A stretch of DNA of 64,000 bases from Komagataeibacter europaeus LMG 18890 (lineage in GTDB: Bacteria > Pseudomonadota > Alphaproteobacteria > Acetobacterales > Acetobacteraceae), in NCBI RefSeq assembly GCF_000285295.1, contig NZ_CADP01000005.1, positions 31,898 through 95,897 on the forward strand. The letters run 5' to 3'. Position 1 is the stretch's first letter. Each line of letters starts with the position of its first letter. The notes below the pieces were generated by a model. It did no database searches. It had not been told where the DNA came from and saw only the letters and a program-made list of their open reading frames with translations. This document shows, piece after piece, positions 1 to 7,934 of this stretch. A program made the position numbers and the translations under genes.

Positions 1-615
1 GGCCAGCGCGGTCTTTTCAACCGGGCTCCACATGACCGGGCGCAGGCCACGGTACAGCAGGCCGTTGAGCAGGAATTTGCCGATTTCCCCCGCGATGGCC
101 GCCTCGGACGAAAAATCCATGGTGGCGTAGCGGTTGGCCCATTCCGCCTGCACGCCCAGGCGGCGGAACTCGGCCGCCTGGATATCCAGCCATTTCTGGG
201 CATAGGCGCGGCATTCGGCGCGGAACTGCAGGACCGGCACGCTGTCCTTGTCCTGCCCGCGCTTGCGATATTCTTCCTCGATCTTCCATTCGATCGGCAG
301 GCCATGACAGTCCCAGCCCGGCACGTAATGGATACCGTATCCCGACATGCGGTGAGCGCGGTTGATCACGTCCTTGAGGATCTTGTTCAGCGCGTGGCCG
401 ATATGCAGGTGCCCGTTGGCATAGGGCGGGCCATCATGCAGCATGAACACGTCACGCCCGCGCGCCTGTTCAAACAGGCGGTCATCGAGCTTCTCGCTCT
501 CCCACCCTGCCAGAATCTCCGGCTCCCGCCTGGGCAGGTTGCCCCGCATGGGAAAGGAAGTGGTCGGCAGGAAGACCGTCTCCCGGTAGAGATCCTGTGG
601 TTTTGACTCGGACAT
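1..615 (-). CDS. ileS: Isoleucine--tRNA ligase, N-terminal part (gene runs off the left edge)
   Basis: Class I aminoacyl-tRNA synthetase that charges tRNA-Ile in the cytoplasm. Only the first 205 codons are in the window. The protein starts MSESKPQDLYRETVFLP at the ATG complementary to 613-615. It shows the class I signature as PPYANGHLHIGHALNK (HIGH at residues 71-74) and then the IleS-typical GWDCHGLPIEWKIE segment. It lies downstream of ribF on the same strand with a gap of about 90 bases, so it could be the distal gene of the mtn-ribF transcript; a ribF-ileS pairing is common in bacteria. The 3' end is outside the window, so completeness cannot be judged. Confidence 0.97.
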   Translation of the reverse strand, partial: MSESKPQDLYRETVFLPTTSFPMRGNLPRREPEILAGWESEKLDDRLFEQARGRDVFMLHDGPPYANGHLHIGHALNKILKDVINRAHRMSGYGIHYVPGWDCHGLPIEWKIEEEYRKRGQDKDSVPVLQFRAECRAYAQKWLDIQAAEFRRLGVQAEWANRYATMDFSSEAAIAGEIGKFLLNGLLYRGLRPVMWSPVEKTALA

Positions 616-706
616 GGCCTGTTCTGTTCTTCTGGCAAGGGGAAGTGCATGCATGACCGGCGGCCACCATGCAGGGCAACCTTATGGGGACGCGGGCGGC
701 ACGGGG

Positions 707-1666
707 TCAAGTTCTGGCGGTTACGGGCGCGAATTCATGGGTGGACAGGTACGCCATCGCCTGCGTGCAATCGCGCGCGATCTGTTCCTTCAGCGCATCC
801 AGACCGTCAAACCGGCGTTCAGCACGCAGCAGGGTATGCAGCGCCACCGACAGGGTCTGGCCATACAGGTCACCTGAAAAGCCCAGCAGGTGGACTTCTA
901 GCCGGCTTTCCTGCCCGTCATTGATGGTTGGCCTGCGCCCGATATTGGCCACGCCGGGATAGACGCCGCCATCGGCCATGCGCACGCTGACGGCATACAC
1001 CCCGCGCGCGGGTTCCAGATGGCGGCCCAGCGCGATGTTGGCGGTGGGGAAGCCCAGCAGGCGGCCACGCTTGTCCCCATGCTGGACCACGCCACGAATC
1101 GACCACGGGCGGCCCAGTTCCTCCGCCGCGCGTTCGGGGTAGCCATCCTGCAGCAGCCTGCGGATCCGGCTGGATGAATACGGACCCAGCGCATCGGACA
1201 GCGGTGGCACCACGCTCAGGCCGATACCCAGTTCGGCGGTCCGTTCAGTCAGGAAGGCGACATTGCCCCGCCTGCGGTGGCCAAAGGCGAAATCCATGCC
1301 GCAGGCGACATGATGCAGCCCCAGCCCTTCATGCAGGACGCGGGTGACGAAATCCTCGGCGCTCATGGCGCTGAATTCACGGTCGAACGCGATCTGGAAC
1401 ACATGCTGGACACCAAGTGCGGACAGCGCGGCAAAGCGTTCCTGCGACAGTGTCAGGCGAAAGGGCGGGTCCTGCGGGCGGAAAAGTTCACGCGGGTGCG
1501 GCTCAAACGTCACGACGGCCAGTTTGCGGTCAGGCCGGGCCGTGTGCAGGGCCTGTATCAGGTGGGCATGGCCCAGATGCACGCCATCGAAATTGCCCAG
1601 CGCCGCCACGGCCCCCCGCGCGGTATCGGGAATATCGCGCCAGTCGGTATGCAGATGCGCCTTCAT
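707..1666 (-). CDS. ribF: Bifunctional riboflavin kinase / FMN adenylyltransferase
   Basis: Makes FMN from riboflavin and then FAD from FMN. The 319 residues match the usual bacterial RibF length. The N-terminal nucleotidyltransferase half carries GNFDGVHLGH at about residues 24-33 and SSSRIR at about 165. The C-terminal flavokinase half has GFPTANIALG at about 205. Its ATG overlaps the mtnC stop by four bases (1663-1666), so the two are probably translationally coupled. No FMN riboswitch could fit in front of it, because the preceding gene is contiguous. Confidence 0.96.
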   Translation of the reverse strand: MKAHLHTDWRDIPDTARGAVAALGNFDGVHLGHAHLIQALHTARPDRKLAVVTFEPHPRELFRPQDPPFRLTLSQERFAALSALGVQHVFQIAFDREFSAMSAEDFVTRVLHEGLGLHHVACGMDFAFGHRRRGNVAFLTERTAELGIGLSVVPPLSDALGPYSSSRIRRLLQDGYPERAAEELGRPWSIRGVVQHGDKRGRLLGFPTANIALGRHLEPARGVYAVSVRMADGGVYPGVANIGRRPTINDGQESRLEVHLLGFSGDLYGQTLSVALHTLLRAERRFDGLDALKEQIARDCTQAMAYLSTHEFAPVTART

Positions 1667-2379
1667 GCCTGCACCGCGCGGGGCAGGCCGAACCGCGCGG
1701 CGACCTCATCCAGCGTCGCGGCGACGGGATGCGTGGTCCCGGGCTGCGTGCCATCCTGCGGACGTACGATCTGGCAGGTGCGCAGGCCCGCTTCCGCCGC
1801 CGCATCCAGTTCGGCCACCACATCGGACAGGAACAGCACATCGCCCGGCTGCCACTGCGCGTCCTGCACGATGCTGGTATAGCTCCGCGCCTCGCGCTTG
1901 CTGCCCATCTGCAGGTCGTAGAAGCCGACGAACACGCTGCTCAGGTCACCATCGGTCGTATGCCCATAGATCAGCTTCTGTGCCGCGACCGAACCGGATG
2001 AATAGACCGCCAGCGCCAGTCCCGCCGCCGCCCAGCAGCGCAGCGCAGGCGTCACGTCCGGGTACAGCGTGGCCTTCAGCACGCCATCGGCATAACCCTG
2101 CGCCCAGACCATGCCCTGCAGCGCCTTCAGGGGCGCGACCTTCGCATCGGCATCCATCCATGCCTCCAGCTGGCGCAGGGGCGGCACACCGGGGGCAAGG
2201 CGGGCGATTTCTTCCACCTGCGCGCGCACGGCCGGATCATCCGCCTTCGTGCGCAGCAATGCGGGCAGCGCCTTGCGGGCATAGGGGAACAATATGTCAT
2301 GGACGAAGGAAACCGGTATGGTCGTTCCCTCAATATCCAGCAGCACCGCACGTACTGGCGGCTGCGTGGCCTGGGTCAC
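1663..2379 (-). CDS. mtnC: Enolase-phosphatase E1 (methionine salvage)
   Basis: HAD-superfamily enzyme of the methionine salvage pathway. It enolises and dephosphorylates 2,3-diketo-5-methylthiopentyl-1-phosphate to the acireductone that MtnD then uses. The HAD motif I nucleophile is in VLLDIEGTT (Asp15), and YSSGSVAAQK near residue 125 supplies the motif II Ser. Length (238 aa) is typical. The start is GTG at 2379, with GGGAG about eight bases upstream. It lies 23 bases after mtnD and overlaps ribF by four bases, within a compact mtnB-mtnD-mtnC order. Confidence 0.96.
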   Translation of the reverse strand: MTQATQPPVRAVLLDIEGTTIPVSFVHDILFPYARKALPALLRTKADDPAVRAQVEEIARLAPGVPPLRQLEAWMDADAKVAPLKALQGMVWAQGYADGVLKATLYPDVTPALRCWAAAGLALAVYSSGSVAAQKLIYGHTTDGDLSSVFVGFYDLQMGSKREARSYTSIVQDAQWQPGDVLFLSDVVAELDAAAEAGLRTCQIVRPQDGTQPGTTHPVAATLDEVAARFGLPRAVQA

Positions 2380-2402
2380 GTTCTCATCTCCCTCAGTGCG
2401 GG

Positions 2403-2945
2403 TCAGGCTTCAACGGGGAAGCGGGCCGCGATGTCACTGCCTGTATATTGCGCGATCCACCCGTCCGGGTTGGTGAAGACGCGAAGGGTCACGAAATCCG
2501 GTGTCTCCCCGCCATCAAACCAGTGGGGAATGCCGGCAGGCACCGAAATCCGGTCGCCCGCCGTGCAGCGCACGTCATACACGCGCCCGCCCACATGCAG
2601 GATGAAATCCCCCTGCCCGTGAACAAAGAAACGGACCTCGTCCTCGCTATGGACGTGTTCGGACAGGTATTTGCCGCGCGCCTGCGCCCAGCCCTGCGTC
2701 TCGGGGCCGACACGCAGCACATCGGCCGAACCCGCACCCGTCTCGCCCATCAACTGGTCAAGATAGGGACGGTAGGCGTCCAGCACCTCGGCTTCGGGCG
2801 CGGTGCGCGGGGGGACGACGGGACTGTCCCAGCGTTCAAAACGCACGTTGATCGCCGAAAGCTCGGATGCGATCCGCTTCGGGTCGGTCAGGTAGATGAT
2901 GGGCGTGCCGGGATTGTTGTCGGCATAGACGTTCAGGCTGCTCAT
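2403..2945 (-). CDS. mtnD: Acireductone dioxygenase
   Basis: Cupin metalloenzyme that oxidises acireductone to the 2-keto acid precursor of methionine plus formate (Fe form). The 180-aa product begins MSSLNVYADNNPGTP at 2945. Longer readings of the frame lack family similarity. Metal ligands appear as the EHVHSEDEVRFF motif (two His and a Glu) and a later His in PAGIPHWFD. Its ATG overlaps the mtnB stop in an ATGA (2942-2945). Whether the metal is Fe or Ni, and hence whether the productive or the CO-forming reaction runs, cannot be told from sequence. Confidence 0.96.
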   Translation of the reverse strand: MSSLNVYADNNPGTPIIYLTDPKRIASELSAINVRFERWDSPVVPPRTAPEAEVLDAYRPYLDQLMGETGAGSADVLRVGPETQGWAQARGKYLSEHVHSEDEVRFFVHGQGDFILHVGGRVYDVRCTAGDRISVPAGIPHWFDGGETPDFVTLRVFTNPDGWIAQYTGSDIAARFPVEA

Positions 2946-3577
2946 CGGAGCTTCCTTTCTTCCAGTTCGCAGGCCAGCAGGAATTCCAGCCCTTCCAGCC
3001 GGGCCAGCGCGGCATCCATGTCCGCCCCCCACGCATACACCCCGTGGCCACGGATGATGTAGCCCGCGCACATGCCATCCAGATGGGGCGCCACGACACC
3101 GGACAGGCGGGCAATGTCCTGGTCATTGTCGAATATGGGCACGCGCACCCGTGCGGCGTGGGTATTCTGGCCCGCAAATACTTTCTGGACTTCGTAATTT
3201 TCCAGTACCAGTGCATCCCCCCCCAGCCGCGACAGCACGGTGGAGGCGACGGAATGACCATGCAGCACCGCGCCCGCCCGCGGGTCATGGGCATAGATCT
3301 GGCAATGCAGCAGGGTTTCCGCACTGGGCCGGTCGCCCGTGGTCAGGGGCCTGCCCGCCGCATCGACGCATATGACCCCGTCCGTCCCCAGCAGCCCCTT
3401 GTGGCCGCCAGACCGCGTGATGGCCAGGTTGCCATCGGGCAGGCGGATGCTGATATTGCCCGCCGTAGCGGGTACCCAGCCGAAACGGTCCATGCGCCGC
3501 CCTGCCGCAATGATCTGTTCCACCGCGCGGCAGTACGCTCCGGCCGGAAACACTGCTTTGTCCATTACGCCGCCCAT
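2942..3577 (-). CDS. mtnB: Methylthioribulose-1-phosphate dehydratase
   Basis: Class II aldolase-fold zinc enzyme that dehydrates 5-methylthioribulose-1-phosphate, one step before MtnC. Visible features are the substrate loop ATAGNISIRLPDG, the zinc pair in VLHGHSVAST, and a further His in IIRGHGVYAWG. There are 211 residues from the first ATG; an internal Met five codons on is an alternative start. It is the first mtn gene, only 28 bases after tatA. The other salvage genes (mtnA, mtnK/mtnP, aminotransferase) are not in this window. Confidence 0.95.
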   Translation of the reverse strand: MGGVMDKAVFPAGAYCRAVEQIIAAGRRMDRFGWVPATAGNISIRLPDGNLAITRSGGHKGLLGTDGVICVDAAGRPLTTGDRPSAETLLHCQIYAHDPRAGAVLHGHSVASTVLSRLGGDALVLENYEVQKVFAGQNTHAARVRVPIFDNDQDIARLSGVVAPHLDGMCAGYIIRGHGVYAWGADMDAALARLEGLEFLLACELEERKLR

Positions 3578-3605
3578 CCACGCGCCACCGGCGCGCGGTC
3601 CATCA

Positions 3606-3851
3606 TCATTTCACGTTGTTGGTCGAATGCTGCGGTGCTTCGGTAAAGGAGGCGTCCTTTTCCTTGCCCGGTCCCTGGATATGGCCGGTCGGCACCGGTT
3701 CCTCCGGGGTGTCATCCGCCATGTTCTTCTTGAACGACTTGATCCCGCGCGCCATGTCACCCATGAGCGAACTGATCTTCCCACCGCCGCCAAACAGTAC
3801 CAGCACCACCGCCAGCACGATCAGCCAATGTCCCCAGCTCAAGCTACCCAT
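3606..3851 (-). CDS. tatA: Sec-independent protein translocase TatA
   Basis: Pore-forming subunit of the twin-arginine translocase in the inner membrane. The 81-aa protein starts [16 protein letters not shown] at 3851, giving one transmembrane helix. Next come the [19 protein letters not shown] hinge/amphipathic helix and a charged, disordered tail, which is the TatA/E pattern. An upstream in-frame Met would add 18 residues with no family similarity. No tatB or tatC is adjacent, so the remaining subunits must be elsewhere. A probable Tat substrate, the phosphatase at 56973, is in the same window. Confidence 0.93.
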   Translation of the reverse strand: MGSLSWGHWLIVLAVVLVLFGGGGKISSLMGDMARGIKSFKKNMADDTPEEPVPTGHIQGPGKEKDASFTEAPQHSTNNVK

Positions 3852-3984
3852 CGCATCCCTCGATCCGCGTCCATGACGCAAAATACCGTATTGTCCATCC
3901 GCCATCCCATATGGCGGCGGCCTGCCCTTCCCCGCCTATGTGAGGGGAGAGCCGGTGATATGCAAGCACCCCCACCGCCCCCGG

Positions 3985-4449
3985 TCAGCCTGCCGGCAGG
4001 ATAAACCCGTAAGCAGGATAGACGGTTTTGCCCATGTCGTGAATGGGGGACCACCAGACCTTTACCCGCGACCAGTCGTTACGGGCCGATACGTCGATCA
4101 CCGGCTCACCCCGGCCAATGCGTCCGGGCACCCAGTTGGCCTGATCCACCAGCACCTCACGCGGGTTGCGCACCGAACGCACGACGGATACGTGCCCGTC
4201 GGGCAGGCGGCCCGTGGCGCGGAACACCAGCACGGCCCCCGCTCTGGGCGCATGGGTGCGTGGATAATGGCCCTGCGCCTGTCCCCACCATGACGCGGCG
4301 GCGCCACTAAGCTGTACATGCGTGACCTGCCGTGCATAGGGGGCGCACTGCACCGCCCCGTGCCAGCCATGCCCGCTGCCTCCCCCGGCACAGGCCGCAA
4401 GCGACAGCAGGCCGCCCACCGCCATGATCCGCGCTGATACGCACTTCAT
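3985..4449 (-). CDS. CHAP-domain lipoprotein, putative cell-wall amidase/endopeptidase
   Basis: 154-aa predicted lipoprotein. A short hydrophobic N-terminus ends in the lipobox LSLAAC, and the remainder is a CHAP (NlpC/P60-like) domain. The likely catalytic Cys is in VQCAPYARQ and the His in DGHVSVVRSV, about the usual distance apart. CHAP proteins usually cut peptidoglycan peptides or the amide bond to the glycan, so a periplasmic wall-remodelling role is inferred; the substrate is unknown. Its ATG overlaps the recX stop by four bases (4446-4449), so it is probably coupled to recX expression. Confidence 0.8.
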   Translation of the reverse strand: MKCVSARIMAVGGLLSLAACAGGGSGHGWHGAVQCAPYARQVTHVQLSGAAASWWGQAQGHYPRTHAPRAGAVLVFRATGRLPDGHVSVVRSVRNPREVLVDQANWVPGRIGRGEPVIDVSARNDWSRVKVWWSPIHDMGKTVYPAYGFILPAG

Positions 4450-5087
4450 GCCATCCTCATGCGCATGATCCTGTCCTCCGCCTCACCCAGTTCCATGTCC
4501 AGCGCCCTGCGCGCCGTATCATGGGTAAAACCCGCCCGCGCCATGGCGTCCATTGCACGGCGGTAGCGCCTGTCCACCTCGGCCCCGTCCGCATCGGGGC
4601 GCACGAAAGGGCCGGCACGCCGCTTGCGGGCAAAGACAAGGGCCGCAGCCAGTTCGGTTTCCTGCCCTTCCCCATCACGGGGACCAAGGGCTTCCTCCAC
4701 CGCGTGGCTTACCGTGGCCTCATCCACGCCGCGCGCGCCCAGATGGGCGGCGACCATGCGGCGCGAGCGACCCGCGCGGGCAAGGGAACGGGCGCGGAAT
4801 TCGGAAAAGCGGGCGTCATCCACCGCGCCCAGCCCCTCCATATCGGTCACGATACCGGCAATGGCACCGCGCGCAGGCTGCACGGCGCGGGCCGCGTCAT
4901 CTTCATCCATGCCGCTGCTGACCGCGCGCCGCACCCAGCGGTCGATATGACGGGCCAGCATCCGTTCCACACCCGCGTGGGTCGCGGAAAAACGTGCAAG
5001 ATAGGCCAGCGCCACGGCCCGCAGCCCGGCTGCATCCGGCACGGTGGCAAGCGGTCGGGGGGCGGAACGGGAAGGACGGGCGACCAT
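4446..5087 (-). CDS. recX: Regulatory protein RecX
   Basis: RecX-family modulator that binds and inhibits RecA filaments. The 213-aa, Ala/Arg-rich protein shows the repeated three-helix RecX pattern. Examples are FSEFRARSLARAGRSRRM followed by VAAHLGARGVDE, and DRRYRRAMDAMARAGFTHD near the C-terminus. It is the first gene of the leftward block. recA is not next to it, unlike in many bacteria. The assignment rests on the overall pattern, since RecX has few invariant residues. Confidence 0.85.
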   Translation of the reverse strand: MVARPSRSAPRPLATVPDAAGLRAVALAYLARFSATHAGVERMLARHIDRWVRRAVSSGMDEDDAARAVQPARGAIAGIVTDMEGLGAVDDARFSEFRARSLARAGRSRRMVAAHLGARGVDEATVSHAVEEALGPRDGEGQETELAAALVFARKRRAGPFVRPDADGAEVDRRYRRAMDAMARAGFTHDTARRALDMELGEAEDRIMRMRMA

Positions 5088-5300
5088 GTTCCCTACTGTG
5101 CCACAGCCATGCGGCCGCGCCCATCATTATGCACGGATGTATGGCTGCCATGGCCATGGCGGGGGCGGAAATGGCGCGAAGGTTGCATTTCACACAGGCG
5201 GGCCATATTCTTCCTCCTTTCCGGACTGACATACGGAGACAGGACGGCGCGTTGGATCGCCACCCCCGTTAGTAGCCGGAGAAATCGGAAAACGGAATAT

Positions 5301-5333
5301 GCCCACCCCCATGGCGGTGGGCCGTTTTCGTTT
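5301..5333 (+). terminator. Terminator-like hairpin in the argD leader
   Basis: GCCCACC (5301-5307) pairs perfectly with GGTGGGC (5316-5322) and is followed by a T-rich tract (CGTTTTCGTTT). It lies about 50 bases before argD and points toward it, with no gene ending on the plus strand upstream. A premature terminator/attenuator is therefore the natural reading. The whole 293-base gap (5088-5380) between the divergent recX and argD genes otherwise shows no gene. I could not match it to a known riboswitch class. Confidence 0.5.
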
Positions 5334-5380
5334 CTGAATCCCGATCCTTTTTCTTTGACCTGAAATCACAAGGCTGTTCC

Positions 5381-6586
5381 ATGATTTCCGCCCTGATGCC
5401 GAATTACAATCGCGCCGACCTCGCCTTCGAGCGCGGCGAAGGTGCCTGGCTGTACACGGTGGACGGGCGACGATTCCTCGATTTCGGGTCCGGCATCGCC
5501 ACCTCCTCGGTCGGGCACAACAACCCGCATCTTGTCGGCGCCATTACACAGCAGGCGCAGCGCGTGATGCATGTGTCCAACCTGTACCGCGTGCCGCAGG
5601 CCGAGCTTCTGGCGCAGCGGCTGGTGGCCAACAGCTTTGCCGACAGCGCCTTCTTCTGCAATTCCGGCGCGGAAGCCAACGAAGGCATGATCAAGATGAT
5701 CCGCCGCGCGCAGGCCAAGTCCGGCCACCCCGAACGCACGCGCATCATCTGCTTCAACGGCGCGTTCCACGGGCGCACGCTGGCGACGCTGTCGGCCACG
5801 GGCAATCCCAAATACCTCGATGGGTTCGGCCCACGGGTGGAGGGATTCGACCATGTGCCGCTCAACAACATGAACGCCGTGCGTGACGCCATCGGGGCGG
5901 AGACGGCGGGCATCATGATCGAGCCGGTGCAGGGCGAAAGTGGCATCCATGTCGCCACCCCGCGCTTCATGCGCGAACTGCGCGCGGTGTGTGACGAATT
6001 CGGCCTGTTCCTTGGCGTGGATGAAGTCCAGTGCGGCATGGGTCGCACGGGCCGCCTGTTCGCGTATGAATGGTCCGATATCACGCCTGACATCCTGTCC
6101 ACCGCGAAGGGCATTGCCGGCGGCTTTCCCATGGGCGCGGTGCTGACCACCGAAACCATCGCCAGGCACATGACGCCCGGCAGCCACGGCACGACCTTTG
6201 GCGGCAGCCCGCTGGCCTGCGCCGCCGCGAATGCGGTGCTGGACATCCTGCTTGCCCCCGGCTTCCTTGAAGGGGTACGCGCACGGGCGGCCCAGCTGGA
6301 TGCGGGTATCGACCAGCTATGCGCGACCTATCCGGATGTCTTTGCCAGCCGTCGCGGGCTGGGGCTGCTGATCGGCCTGAAGTGCAAGGCCGATGTGGCG
6401 CTGGTGCAGAATGCCGCCATCCATGAAGGCATGCTGAGTGTCACGGCGGGCGACAACGTGCTGCGCATGCTGCCGCCCCTGACCGTGACCGAGGCCGACT
6501 GCGCCAATGCCCTGTCCATGCTGGACCGCGCGGCCCAGCGGGTACGCGCCCATGTCGCCGCCGCCAGGCCGGAGAACGTGGCATGA
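5381..6586 (+). CDS. argD: Acetylornithine aminotransferase
   Basis: PLP-dependent class III aminotransferase converting N-acetylglutamate semialdehyde to N-acetylornithine in arginine synthesis; it may also act in lysine synthesis. The 401-aa product starts MISALMPNYNR. It has the PLP phosphate-binding FFCNSGAEANEG, the Asp of VDEVQCGMGRTG, and the Schiff-base Lys in STAKGIAGGFPMG (about residue 250). The stop overlaps the argF start by four bases. Family members also act on ornithine or GABA, but pairing with argF fixes the arginine role. Confidence 0.96.
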   Translation: MISALMPNYNRADLAFERGEGAWLYTVDGRRFLDFGSGIATSSVGHNNPHLVGAITQQAQRVMHVSNLYRVPQAELLAQRLVANSFADSAFFCNSGAEANEGMIKMIRRAQAKSGHPERTRIICFNGAFHGRTLATLSATGNPKYLDGFGPRVEGFDHVPLNNMNAVRDAIGAETAGIMIEPVQGESGIHVATPRFMRELRAVCDEFGLFLGVDEVQCGMGRTGRLFAYEWSDITPDILSTAKGIAGGFPMGAVLTTETIARHMTPGSHGTTFGGSPLACAAANAVLDILLAPGFLEGVRARAAQLDAGIDQLCATYPDVFASRRGLGLLIGLKCKADVALVQNAAIHEGMLSVTAGDNVLRMLPPLTVTEADCANALSMLDRAAQRVRAHVAAARPENVA

Positions 6587-7569
6587 ACGCGCTGCATAAC
6601 CCCACCCACGTGACCCCGCGCCATTTCCTTGACCTGCGTGACCTTGATCCCGCGACCCTGCGCGCGATCCTGGATGTCGCGGCCGGGATCAAGCGCATGC
6701 AGCACCATCGCGCCCGCCCGCTACACCCGGCCCTGCCGGTGCATGGGCGCGCGCTTGGCCTCATGCTGTCCAAGCCGTCCACGCGCACCCGCGTCTCGTT
6801 CGAAGTGGGGATGCAGCAGCTGGGCGGGAACGTGATCCTGCTCTCCCCCGCCGACATGCAGCTGGGCCGGGGGGAAAGCATTGCCGATACCGCCCGCGTG
6901 CTGTCGCGTTTTGTTGACGCCATCGTGCTGCGCACCGGAAAGACGGAAAACCTGCGCCAGCTTGCCCGGTGGAGCAGCGTTCCCGTCATCAACGGCCTGA
7001 CGCCGGATTCGCACCCGGTGCAGATCATGGCCGACATCATGACGTTCGAGGAACATCGCGGACCGATCAGGGGACGCACGCTGGCATGGGTGGGCGATGG
7101 CAACAATGTCGCCACGTCCTTTATCGAGGCAGCGGCCCTGTTCGGCTTCCACCTGCGCCTGGCGACCCCCGCGACCCACGCGCCATCGGTCGCCGCCGTG
7201 GCGTGGGCGCGCGAACATGGGGCGGACATCACGGTCACGACCGATCCCGTGGCGGCCGTCAGGGGGGCGGATGCGGTCATTACCGATACATGGGTCAGCA
7301 TGTCCGACAAGGAATCGGCACAGCGCATCAGCGCATTCGAGCCATACCGTGTCAATGCGGCCCTGATGGCCCATGCGGCGCCCGATGCCCTTTTCCTGCA
7401 CTGCCTGCCTGCCCATATCGGGGAAGAGGTGACGGAAGACGTGTTTGAAGGCCCGCATTCCGTCGTGTTCGACGAGGCCGAAAATCGCCTGCATGCGCAG
7501 AAGGGCATCCTTGTCTGGGCGCTGTGTGGCGAAAACTGGCAGCAATATGGAAAGGAACCCACGGCATGA
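6583..7569 (+). CDS. argF: Ornithine carbamoyltransferase
   Basis: Carbamoylates ornithine to citrulline, the step after ArgD and ArgE/J. The carbamoyl-phosphate motif SKPSTRTR ends at residue 70. The ornithine-binding DTWVSM and HCLPAH motifs occur near 230 and 271. Length (328 aa) is slightly above the common 305-310. It overlaps argD and the following small gene by four bases each, so it sits in a tight argD-argF-orf unit. Confidence 0.97.
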   Translation: MNALHNPTHVTPRHFLDLRDLDPATLRAILDVAAGIKRMQHHRARPLHPALPVHGRALGLMLSKPSTRTRVSFEVGMQQLGGNVILLSPADMQLGRGESIADTARVLSRFVDAIVLRTGKTENLRQLARWSSVPVINGLTPDSHPVQIMADIMTFEEHRGPIRGRTLAWVGDGNNVATSFIEAAALFGFHLRLATPATHAPSVAAVAWAREHGADITVTTDPVAAVRGADAVITDTWVSMSDKESAQRISAFEPYRVNAALMAHAAPDALFLHCLPAHIGEEVTEDVFEGPHSVVFDEAENRLHAQKGILVWALCGENWQQYGKEPTA

Positions 7570-7886
7570 CCGGACCGGCCGAACAGCCCGCCCTGCCCTC
7601 CGCCACTGAAGATACGCCGGAAGTCCCCGGCTGGGCGGAAAAAAGCGTGCGCGATATCTTTGCCGCCCTGCCCGTCCTTGACACCCGCATTGACGCGGTG
7701 CGAGACGCCTATCTGGACTGCATTGCCGGCGCGGGCCGCACGGAAGACCTGGATATGGAACATGACCGCTGCCGCCAGCGCGCCATGACCACGCTGGAGG
7801 CGGACGGGCTGCTGCCGTCCGGCCAGCTGAAGGACCTCGACCAGCGCCTCGCCGCGCTGGAGGCGGACATTACCGCCAATCTCTGA
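7566..7886 (+). CDS. Small conserved-looking hypothetical protein
   Basis: 106-aa, acidic, probably helical protein with no motif I recognise. The start chosen (ATG at 7566) forms an ATGA overlap with argF, which with its codon use argues that it is translated. There is no signal peptide or membrane segment; the second half is charged and could form a coiled coil (GQLKDLDQRLAALEADI). It sits between argF and hslO, so co-transcription with the arginine genes is likely, but no functional link can be claimed. Confidence 0.7.
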   Translation: MTGPAEQPALPSATEDTPEVPGWAEKSVRDIFAALPVLDTRIDAVRDAYLDCIAGAGRTEDLDMEHDRCRQRAMTTLEADGLLPSGQLKDLDQRLAALEADITANL

Positions 7887-7934
7887 TGACCCACACCCCC
7901 GGCAACGGGGGCCGTGATGCTGCGGGTTTCTGCC

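Noticed and set aside
1344..3062. 572-codon plus-strand frame opposite ribF and the mtn genes
   Set aside because: Composition dominated by Pro/Arg/Ala and antisense to three identified enzymes.
5088..5380. Known riboswitch in front of argD
   Set aside because: Leader bases did not fit SAM-II, SAM/SAH, guanidine or other classes I could recall; only the hairpin is supported.
7100..7569. argF as a putrescine or N-acetylornithine carbamoyltransferase
   Set aside because: HCLPA and the ornithine-binding DTWVSM motif together with coupling to argD indicate the ordinary ornithine enzyme.
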